Below are positions 1-6,309 of a stretch of 10,992 nucleotides of DNA, one piece after another (within the stretch, counting starts at the first letter, position 1; the number at the start of each line of letters is the position of its first letter). This DNA is from Chalciporus piperatus (lineage: Eukaryota; Basidiomycota; Agaricomycetes; Boletales; Boletaceae): positions 1-10,992 of the forward strand of contig JBBPTG010000473.1 of the NCBI GenBank assembly GCA_038093975.1, given 5' to 3'. The notes under the pieces were generated by a model. That model worked only from the letters and a program-made list of their open reading frames with translations, had not been told where the DNA came from and did no database searches. Made by a program: the position numbers and the translations under genes.

Positions 1-15
1 GACGATTGTCATCAC

Positions 16-551
16 CTAGGTTACAATTACCTCGTCATTATCATCAACCGCATCACTATTCTTCGCAGGCGAAGATTCAGGTGGTGGGGACGACGGAGGC
101 AACAGGGACTTGGGTAATGGGGGTGGGGTATGCGATTCCTGTGCGCCAATGTAAACCTTCAGACCATCCATCGATATGTTTTGACACATACCCTTATCGG
201 TGTTCTTAATCCTGCCTCGGCTGCTGCATCATCGGCGTCTGGCGATATAAATTGGTTTGGATCATCGAGCATTGGATCATTCCGAGGGGGTGGCTGTTCA
301 GGATGGATGCTCTGTGATCTCGTTATGGCATCCTGAACTTCATGGGATGCATCCTCAGCTGGAAGAGGATCCCCTGGCGGGTGCATGTCTGTGGCTTTGA
401 TCGAGCGGGACGGCTTGTCAGTCGTTGGGTCATTCTTCTGTGCAGATCGTGTCATCAATCGTTCAAACACTGTACAATCAACCTCACCTGCCCCGTGCGA
501 CGCTTCTTGCCTCGAGGAGGGCCGATCTTCTTCACTGGCGCTTCCTGTGCT
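16..551 (-). CDS. C-terminal exons of an unrecognised protein (partial, possibly broken)
   Basis: I do not recognise this protein. A minus-strand frame runs from about 551 down to 192, then reads on in phase after removal of a 53-nt GT..AG intron (139-191; donor GTATGT, acceptor CACAG) into a last exon of 40 codons ending at TAG 16-18. The text is hydrophilic and rich in Pro, Ser, Asp and Glu, with an acidic tail (DAVDDNDEVIVT), as expected of a disordered C-terminus. No catalytic motif or membrane segment is visible. The intron joining two open stretches in the same frame is the main evidence that this is a gene. Upstream, an in-frame stop at 552-554 and then the copia LTR at 646 interrupt the reading, so the gene may be a relic cut by the insertion. 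It could alternatively be the tail of another mobile element. Confidence 0.4.
139..191 (-). other. Predicted spliceosomal intron, 53 nt
   Basis: On the minus strand the segment starts GTATGT and ends GCGCACAG, a typical fungal size and boundary. Splicing is phase 0 and joins the two open stretches of the flanking gene. Without splicing the frame stops within the segment. Confidence 0.45.
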
Positions 552-638
552 TCATTTTCAGTGGTTGGGTCATTCTTCTGGGCAGTGAGTCATCAATCGT
601 GGATTTACTGTACAATCAATCTCACCTTGGGTGTGCGA
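418..638 (-). repeat. Two degenerate direct copies of an ~82-bp unit, ~140 bp apart
   Basis: Positions 418-500 and 558-638 are clearly similar, sharing for example TTGGGTCATTCTTCTG and CTGTACAATCAA. In the minus-strand reading both encode a segment of the form SHxxGE(I/V)DCTV...RLMT. The right-hand copy is 2 nt shorter in the middle, which shifts its frame. This looks like an internal protein repeat of about 47 residues in which one copy has decayed. Confidence 0.6.
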
Positions 639-645
639 CACTTCT

Positions 646-829
646 TGTTGAGAGGGTTCCAATGAGGAACTACTTCTGGTGCTTACCTAGCAGTGAGGTT
701 GTTGAGTAACTTCGAACGTTGTGGTTACAAGTCAAGTTGTATTGGAACTCAGATCAACTGAGTCCGAATGTGATATAGAACAAGCGTGGTAACTACCTTC
801 TATACTAAGAATGTACGCTACGTTCAACA
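646..829 (-). repeat. 3' LTR of the copia element
   Basis: This 184-bp repeat is 180/184 identical to 8339-8522. It carries the terminal TG..CA dinucleotides inside a 6-bp inverted repeat (TGTTGA/TCAACA). The four differences from its partner are at 661, 717, 756 and 785. Confidence 0.97.
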
Positions 830-838
830 CTCCCCCTT
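830..838 (-). other. Polypurine tract (plus-strand DNA primer site)
   Basis: On the minus strand AAGGGGGAG directly abuts the first base of the 3' LTR. This is the position and composition expected of the polypurine tract that primes second-strand synthesis in LTR retrotransposons. Confidence 0.85.
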
Positions 839-900
839 GCTAAGTGTACGGAGACACGTAAGCATAAATGAGGACTTCCGCACGATAGGTATCGGCGAGA

Positions 901-1230
901 TCAACTGGTGTAGAATACCAGACCGAGTTCGGAGCGGAACTTCTCAAACTTGACATGTCCGAGGTTCTTTGTCAACATATCCGCTGAATTGTCAGTTCCA
1001 GGGATGTAGAAGAGTTCTACTTCTTTCCACTTCATTACGGCGTCACGTATAAAGAAGTACCATAGTGGAATATGTTTATTACGCTTCTCGGTAACGGGAT
1101 TTTCACCCATGAATAGTGATCCTTGGTTATCACCACAGACCGGTATAGCTTTTAACTTATATCCTAGTTCAGAGAACATGTGGTGTATCCAGGATACTTG
1201 TCGTGTGCAATCACTCAATGCCATATACTC
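901..1230 (-). pseudogene. Copia pol remnant: C-terminal part of RNase H
   Basis: The frame opens EYMALSDC and runs about 110 residues to a TGA at 901-903. Motifs typical of the copia RNase H C-terminal half are visible: the DNQGS motif, NPVxEKRNKHI (family NP..H.R.KHI), YFFIRD, and ADMLTKNLG followed by VKFEKFR. The family's usual HIDLRYHFIRE reads HIPLWYFFIRD here, which suggests decay. Everything N-terminal in pol, including the reverse transcriptase catalytic motif, is missing. The join to the upstream gag-derived sequence near 1230-1240 is out of frame, marking an internal deletion. This piece cannot act as an enzyme alone. Confidence 0.9.
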
Positions 1231-2117
1231 AGGGAGAACGGGGTAGCAGCAGATTTATTCGTATCTACTACATCAGACATATTGTTACGCAATATAAAAT
1301 TCTGAGGCGTTGACCGCACATCAGTGTCTGTGTAGAGAAAGAGCGGGAATGGGACTTGCCAGATGTCAGCGGCGCCGAAGTCGAAGTACTGCGAGATGAA
1401 CTCGTCAGGAGCTTCGTCGCCTAAAGAGACGGTGTCCTCGCCCTCCGCCTCATACTCCTCGTCGAGAGGCATGATGGACGCGATCTCCATCTCCGCATCT
1501 TCGATCGTTTCCTCCAGACGCTCTAGAAGAGAGCGGGAGGGAGTCTCGTGAATGCGGGAGAAACCAGAGGGGCCGAAATAGGCCGCACCGAGCTGGTTTT
1601 GGAGAGTCCTATGGTCGTTGACCGGATAGGACATAGAGGCGCCTTCCTTCTTATAGAAGGGCGAACGCGGGAGAGAGACGGGGGCATCGTAGTCGATGTG
1701 GCGATTAGCCACTGGGTCGAGCGTACGAACTGTCTCGATGGTAGGGATAACACCCAGCCGGTCCGCTAGGGAAATGGCGTTCTGGGTGTGGGGAAAGGCG
1801 GGAGGACCGTATTGATGTGCGCCGGTGGTGTGCGCGAGGGTGCGAGGGTCGACGACGGGAGAGGTGAAGACGGTGGAGGCCGGGCTGAGTACCGGAGCGT
1901 TGGAGAAAGAGGAGAAGGCGAAGGACGCGGATGCGTCGTTCGCATTGGTGTGACGTTCGTCGCGCTTCTTCTTGCCCTTCTCCGAGTGTTTACCTTCTCT
2001 GCGCTTCTTCTTCTTCTGCTCACCGTCCAGCTTCTGCGAGGCAGAGGACTCCTGTTGTTGATTAAACTTGGGGTCGTCCCCCTTCCGCTTGACAGCGGAG
2101 ATCTGGTTTGCCTGCTG
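1215..2117 (-). pseudogene. gag: Copia Gag, C-terminal part (downstream of the inserted element)
   Basis: About 300 codons are open on the minus strand, starting with QQANQISAVKRKGDD, followed by a strongly basic stretch (KKKKRREGKHSEKGKKKRDERH) and a Ser/Ala/Pro-rich region. Next come a NAISLADRLGV segment seen in mushroom copia polyproteins and an acidic tail. No CCHC zinc knuckle is visible; the Lys/Arg-rich stretch may serve for nucleic-acid binding. The frame ends at TGA 1215-1217 and overlaps the RNase H remnant in another frame. It continues the N-terminal Gag frame at 7391-8046 once the inserted element and one copy of its 2-bp target repeat are ignored. The protease motif (DSGA) expected just downstream is absent. 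Confidence 0.8.
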
Positions 2118-3071
2118 CATCAGCAAGACTGCAAAAAGTCTGAAGTTACTGGATTGACTGGATCAGTTACATCAGTCATTCAGTAGCCTAGTGGTCCAGT
2201 CATTCAGTCATTCAGTAGTCCAGTGGTTCAGCACTGCAGTCATTTCAGTTGTTTCCATAGCCCAGTTAACCCGTTAGCCAGTCATTCCAGTCATCTTAGT
2301 AGCCCAGTGGCTGAGTAGTCCAATCATCCAGTCATTTCAGTTATCTTAGTAGCCCAGTGGTTGAGTGGTCCAGTCATTCAGTAATTTCAGTAATTTCAGT
2401 GGCCCAGTAGCCTAGTTATCCAGTTATCCAGTAGTCTCAGTAGCTCAGTGGGCCAGTGAGCCAGGCAATTCAATAGTCTCAGTAGTTCCAGTACTCCAGT
2501 CAATCCAGTAATCCAGTCACATCAGTCACATCAGTCACCAGTCACTCGGTCATCCAGTAATCCAGTCAGTCCAGTCAGTCCAGTTAATCAGTACTCCAGT
2601 ACTCTAGTCAGTCCAGTAATTCAGTCAGTCAGTATTCCAGTTAGCCCAGTCACCCAGTCAGCCACTCAGTCCAGTCACTCAGTCATTCAGTTATCCAGTC
2701 ACTCAGTAGTCCATTAGTCCAGTCACACAGTCACTTCAGTCACACCAGTCACTCGGACATCCAGTGATCCAGTCACTCGAGTCACTCAGTTATCCAGTAT
2801 TCCAGTTGTCCAGTCATTCAGTAGTCCAGTGGTCCAGTAGTCCAGTCAGTCAAGTTATTCAGTTACTAGTTATCCCTAGTTATCCAATAGTCCAGTCACT
2901 CAATCATTCCAGTAACCCAGTGCTCGAGTAATCATATCACTCCAGTCACTCAGCACTCTGGTCACCCAGGAACCCGAGCAATCCCGGAGTCAATTGTCTA
3001 AGATTTGGAGGCGAGGCTAATATTCAGACATACAATACTAGTTTTTTCGATCAAATATATTTGTGTATCTA
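2118..3071 (+). repeat. Left inverted arm, CAGT-motif array
   Basis: The arm is built of short degenerate units with CAGT or CCAGT about every 5-12 bp, always in the same orientation on this strand. Positions 2489-2943 match 6362-6816 in reverse complement over 455 bp with only two differences that I can find. The outer part (2152-2488) is clearly related to the right arm but diverged and shorter. Weaker inverted similarity continues inward to about 3071 (GTCAATT..TCAAGA-like and TATTTxTGTATCTA blocks). No open reading frame of note lies here. Confidence 0.9.
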
Positions 3072-3266
3072 ATACATGACCAGGCTCAGTCAAGATGATA
3101 TCAGCGGTGCCACAGGCAGCGTCGGTGGCACCTTCGACGGCAGTACCACATTCACACAGGAGAGGGCAGGTGCATCACTGGCACCGTCACTTGGAGACAT
3201 ACTCTTACATAGATGAGATCGAGATTACCTTTGCTTCGTCATGTCGGCGTCACGAGAGACGTTTCG
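2944..3266. other. Inner edge of left arm and cargo start, no gene recognised
   Basis: The CAGT array fades after about 2980. AT-rich sequence follows to about 3090, then GC-richer sequence with only short open stretches and no motif I can place. The 90-codon plus-strand frame at 3095-3367 shows no family resemblance. Confidence 0.5.
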
Positions 3267-4103
3267 TTACCACTCGAGATGGCCCAACTGCTGCTTCATC
3301 ACATTCCACATCGCGGCGGCGTTTGACACGACAGTGCTTGTGCGCGACTGAGGTATTGACAGACTGAGCAGAACTGCGCTAGCTAGACAATTTATCTGCG
3401 CGTGAGGGGCAGCATCGTTGCTTACCCGAGATGAAGTAGTGGAATAGTGAGTCCGAGTTACGCTCTCAAGGAGCTCAAGGGAGACGGGTCTCGAACGAGC
3501 CCGCCTCTTGAGAATGTGGCCACCAGGCGATACAATCCTCGTCCGAGTTTTCCATATCGTGTATGTGTTTGGTATGCGTAGTCGTTTCATGATCTCCGCT
3601 TGCCGCTTTAGGTACGCCTCCGTCTCGGCCCTTTGATTGCGGCGTCCGAGTTCCGAAGGGGGAGCAGGAAGTGGGGCTAGACGATGGAACATGATACTAG
3701 AGGCTGCAGAGCTGAGAACAGGATCGAGACAGCTTACCGCAGTGGTGTCGAGAATCCCCAAGACTGCGCCGTGTACTTGCGCTTTGTAGACCAGTAGGAC
3801 CGACCGATGAGGTGGATGCGCTGGTAGGCGGAGAGTTGGCGAGTTTAAACTTGAAAACGAACGGGAGGCGGAAGCGTTCGAGTACGTGTGTCTGGGCCGA
3901 CGTTGGATGCGTTGGAAGAGAAGGGGAGAAACGACTGCGACTGCCGCAGAACGTGGACGTGTTTCAAGTTGACACTGCACGAAGAATGTCGAGTCGTCAG
4001 TATTCCAGTTGTCTTCATACACAACGCGCTCACCGGATTCGTATCCAATACTCGTTCTCGGGCGTTGGTGCATGGGAATCGAGGTGGGGGAGACGCCCTT
4101 CAT
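3267..4103 (-). pseudogene. Unidentified captured gene fragment with intron-like segments
   Basis: An unspliced minus-strand frame of 278 codons is open here, but its composition (Ser, Arg and Pro-rich) is not convincing as one exon. Intron-like segments are present: 3975-4033 (59 nt) starts GTGAGC, carries CTGAC and ends GTGCAG. GTAAGC donors also occur at 3737 and 3425 with candidate CAG/TAG acceptors 34-62 nt downstream. A charged, helix-prone segment (residues around RNQRAETEAYLKRQAEIMKR) is the most protein-like part. I do not recognise a family. Given the neighbouring captured fragments, this is probably another host gene piece taken up as genomic DNA, but it could be a resident hypothetical gene of the element. 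Confidence 0.35.
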
Positions 4104-4114
4104 GCTGGGACTGA

Positions 4115-4230
4115 TGACGAGCTAGGGCGGTCCATGAGAGCCTTGACCGACGTGTTACCGGCGTTTTCGTAGAAGCCGATGTGGAGTGAGGAGCAGTAGG
4201 CCAAACCGATGAATTCCTGCCGCTGGGGGC
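4115..4230 (-). pseudogene. PMA1: Plasma-membrane H+-ATPase fragment, minus-strand copy
   Basis: The minus-strand text includes QEFIGL, IGFYEN and AGNTSVKALMD. These line up with the WQDFVGxVLLLFxNSxxGFYEExNAGNAVKALMD stretch around membrane helix 2 of P-type H+-ATPases. The same stretch is present on the plus strand at 4605-4656 joined to 5621-5706, so the cargo holds two diverged, oppositely oriented copies. The hydrophobic helix is corrupted here (AYCSSLH where Leu/Phe are expected), and the match ends soon after KALMD. It is a relic without function as a pump. Confidence 0.7.
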
Positions 4231-4302
4231 TGAAGCGCTGACGACGAGCGACTGTTGTTAGACTTGGAGTAACTTGATCTTAGAGTTGCGCTGGAATATT
4301 AT

Positions 4303-4589
4303 GTAAGCTCTGATTGGTAAGCTCACTTCGAGTCAAACGCGTACCCAACGTTCGAGCCAGACTAACTTCCTCTAGAGTCTACAAGCCGCCGTCGCCCTCC
4401 TCAAGAGCCTTCACGTCCAACTCTCGCAAATTCCATGCAGGTGCGCAACCGCCATTACCACCAACGCCGTGGTCAGCTCATCGTTTACAACGAGGACAAC
4501 GGTATTATCAAGGAAGTAGTATTCAGTAACCTCCGCGGTGTCGAACTTACCATCGTCAAGAGATTGAACCACCTCCAGCTCACTCCTGG
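4303..4589 (+). pseudogene. RPL4: Ribosomal protein L4 (uL4) gene fragment, frameshifted, intron retained
   Basis: The plus strand reads KAAVALLKSL (about 4382), then in other frames SNSRKFHAG and [28 protein letters not shown] and RLNHLQLTPG (to 4589). These match in order the conserved centre of eukaryotic L4, where the family has [43 protein letters not shown]..LNLLQLAPG. At least two small indels shift the frame and HLGR is missing after TPG. Upstream, 4317-4375 looks like a 59-nt intron: GTAAGC donor, CTAAC at 4362-4366, CTCTAG acceptor. A retained intron means the piece was taken up as genomic DNA, not from mRNA. L4 itself is a large-subunit protein; this fragment cannot make one. Confidence 0.8.
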
Positions 4590-4656
4590 TTGTTTCGAAC
4601 GGCGACCACCAACCCAGACTGGCAGGATTTCGTCGGTATGGTACTCCTGCTCTTCA

Positions 4657-5612
4657 TAGTGTTTAAAAGTCCAGTTACATAACTGGAAAAAAACCGAAAC
4701 TTAACTTAACTGGAGCGAAATATAACTGAAACCAGGTGAAAAATTGTAACTGGTTACGTCCAGTTTCAGTTTCAGTTTTGTCACTTCCAAAATTTTACAA
4801 AACTGTACACAAACTGATTATAACTGGTTATAAATAATAACCTATATATGGTCATCTACCACTATTTTTCCTGATTTTTTACAAATTTTTCCGACCTTAT
4901 TTGACTTTCTTTCTGAATATTGAAGTAAATTGATGAAATGACTGATTGAAACACACTCTACTCAAATACACATGTTAATTTGCACTGCTGAAATCATATA
5001 TTTGCTTGAATTGTAACTGGTTACATTTGGTTTCAGTTACAGTTTTGTCACTTCCAAAATTTTACAAAACTGTACACAAACTGGTTATAACTGGTTATAG
5101 ATAATAACCTATATATAGTCATCTACCACTATTTTTCCTGATTTCTTACAAATTTTTCCGACCTTATTTGACTTTCTTTCTGAATATTGAAGTAAATTGA
5201 TGAAATGACTGATTGAAACACACTCTACTCAAATACACATGTTAATTTGCACTGCTGAAATCATATATTTGCTTGTATTTTACTTAACTTGACCTCCATT
5301 CCAATGCTATATCCACCAAAACATATGATAATCATGGTAATATAATAATATGAGCATATCTTCTCAAGGACTGAACCAAATCACATGATCCAGGGGTCAT
5401 TTTAAAGCTAAGGATCAGGGCTTTCTAATGTTTGTCCAGTTATCACAAAAAACCAGTCACAAACTGGTCACAAACTGGACCATAACTGATATGACAGTTA
5501 TGTAGAGTTTCAGTTCAGTTAAACTGATTTTGCCGAAATTAATAACCAGTTACAGTTACAGTTTTGTCAAAAGAGGTATAAAAACTTAACTTAACTGGAC
5601 TTTTAAACACTA
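4657..5612. mobile_element. Non-autonomous hAT-type miniature element, 956 bp
   Basis: The ends are 21-bp perfect inverted repeats beginning TAGTGTTTAAAAG (4657-4677 and 5592-5612), flanked by an 8-bp direct duplication. TAGTG/CAGTG-like termini plus 8-bp duplications are characteristic of the hAT superfamily. The body is AT-rich, carries many AACTGG/CCAGTT motifs near both ends (likely transposase-binding subterminal repeats), and has no coding frame, so it depends on a transposase made elsewhere. A 267-bp segment is duplicated in tandem in the middle. It interrupts captured H+-ATPase fragment A. Confidence 0.93.
4742..5275 (+). repeat. Tandem duplication of a 267-bp unit inside the hAT element
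   Basis: Units 4742-5008 and 5009-5275 have equal length and are nearly identical; I see only a handful of substitutions, mainly near the start of the unit. Both end CATATATTTGCTTG. The unit is AT-rich and non-coding and starts with an AACTGG-type motif cluster, so the duplication doubles the number of candidate binding motifs. Confidence 0.95.
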
Positions 5613-5705
5613 GCTCTTCATCAACTCTACCACCGGTTTCTACGAAGATCGTAACGCCGGTAACGCGGTCAAGGCTCTCATGGACTCTCTTGCTCCCAAG
5701 GCCAA

Positions 5706-5845
5706 GACATCCTCTTGACTGAGCCTTGTCTCTCCACCATCGTTCACGCTATCCGCGGTTCCTGTATCGTTTTCCAACATATGCGCAACTATGGCTGTGC
5801 TGACCATCCGTATCGTCATCTGCCTAGCCTTTCAAGCCTGTCAAC
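5706..5845 (+). pseudogene. PMA1: H+-ATPase fragment B (end of P domain into membrane helix 5)
   Basis: Codons from 5707 read ILLTEPCLSTIVHAIRG, then SCIVFQHMRNY, followed after a small deletion and frame change by LTIRIVICLAF. The family text is DIVLTEPGLSTIVHAIRGSRxIFQRMRNYxIYxxxxTIRIVxxFxxL, at the end of the phosphorylation domain entering transmembrane helix 5. In an intact pump this segment lies hundreds of residues after fragment A and after fragment C, yet here it comes straight after A and before C. The preceding GDGVNDAP Mg-binding motif is absent. Confidence 0.88.
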
Positions 5846-5882
5846 AAGGGTACGAAGATATCCTATCACGACATCTAGCAAA

Positions 5883-6309
5883 CTCAAGTGCGAAGGGAAT
5901 GGCTGGTATCATCATCATCTACTGCACGTGCAACAAGACTGACGACATCAAGGAGCTTGAAACTGTTCCCCTCCCTCGTAAGCGACAGCAAGTGCGCGAA
6001 GACGCGAGTAGCAAACTCCTTGATCAACTCGCTGTCTTTGACCCCCCTCGTGAAGACACCAAGCGAACCATTGATGATGCCATCGCCCTCGGTGTCAAAG
6101 TCAAGATGGTTACTGGTGATCAATTGGCTATTGGCGAAGGAAATGGGTCGTCGTCTCGGTCTATACCCTGCCAAGGTCCTCAAGGAGGGGCCTGCAGGCG
6201 GCATGCACATGAACCTGGGCGAGATGATTTTGGATACGGACTGTTTCGCTGGCGTTTTCCCTGAGCATATGTGCGAGATTGTCAACCTGAAGTGTCTCCT
6301 AGATACATA
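5883..6309 (+). pseudogene. PMA1: H+-ATPase fragment C (nucleotide-binding to phosphorylation domain)
   Basis: The text reads KGMAGIIIIYCTCNKTDDI (about 5896-5952), then, after a poorly matching stretch, LAVFDPPREDTKRTIDDA and GVKVKMVTGDQLAI (to about 6132). A frame change near 6140 leads into EMGRRLGLYPAKVLKEG and ILDTDCFAGVFPEHMCEIV (to about 6288). DPPR and MVTGD are core P-type ATPase motifs, and the plant-like FDPPREDTK form places it with the H+ pumps. It ends near the point where the right inverted arm begins (about 6300). The catalytic DKTGT aspartate is not in any of the fragments, so none can hydrolyse ATP. Confidence 0.9.

Larger units (their letters stand above)
4649..5620. repeat. 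8-bp target-site duplication GCTCTTCA flanking the hAT element
   Basis: GCTCTTCA occurs at 4649-4656 and 5613-5620, immediately outside the element ends. An 8-bp duplication is the hallmark of hAT transposition. Confidence 0.93.
4590..5706 (+). pseudogene. PMA1: H+-ATPase fragment A (around membrane helix 2), split by a hAT element
   Basis: After an SNG-like start near 4596, the text TNPDWQDFVGMVLLLF (to 4656) continues after the hAT element at 5621 as INSTTGFYEDRNAGNAVKAL and then MDSLAPKAK (to 5706). This is the conserved segment around transmembrane helix 2 of plasma-membrane P-type H+-ATPases, in the plant-like form also found in basidiomycetes. The hAT element splits it in mid-codon, and the reading continues cleanly across the 8-bp target duplication. 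Fragment A fuses directly to the L4 fragment upstream and to a much later part of the ATPase downstream. The actuator TGES loop and the phosphorylation motif DKTGT that should follow are absent. Confidence 0.88.

Noticed and set aside
1788..2186. Plus-strand 132-codon frame
   Set aside because: It is the antisense shadow of the basic region of Gag, and its Arg/Gly/Leu-rich text is typical of a reversed Lys/Ser/Ala-rich frame.
2150..2980. CRISPR-like or satellite array
   Set aside because: The repeated unit is very short and degenerate, there are no uniform spacers, and the array is mirrored at 6362-7380. It belongs to the inverted arms of one element in a fungal genome.
4590..6309. Functional H+-ATPase gene
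   Set aside because: Order is scrambled, frames are broken, and the DKTGT phosphorylation motif, TGES loop and GDGVNDAP motif are all missing.
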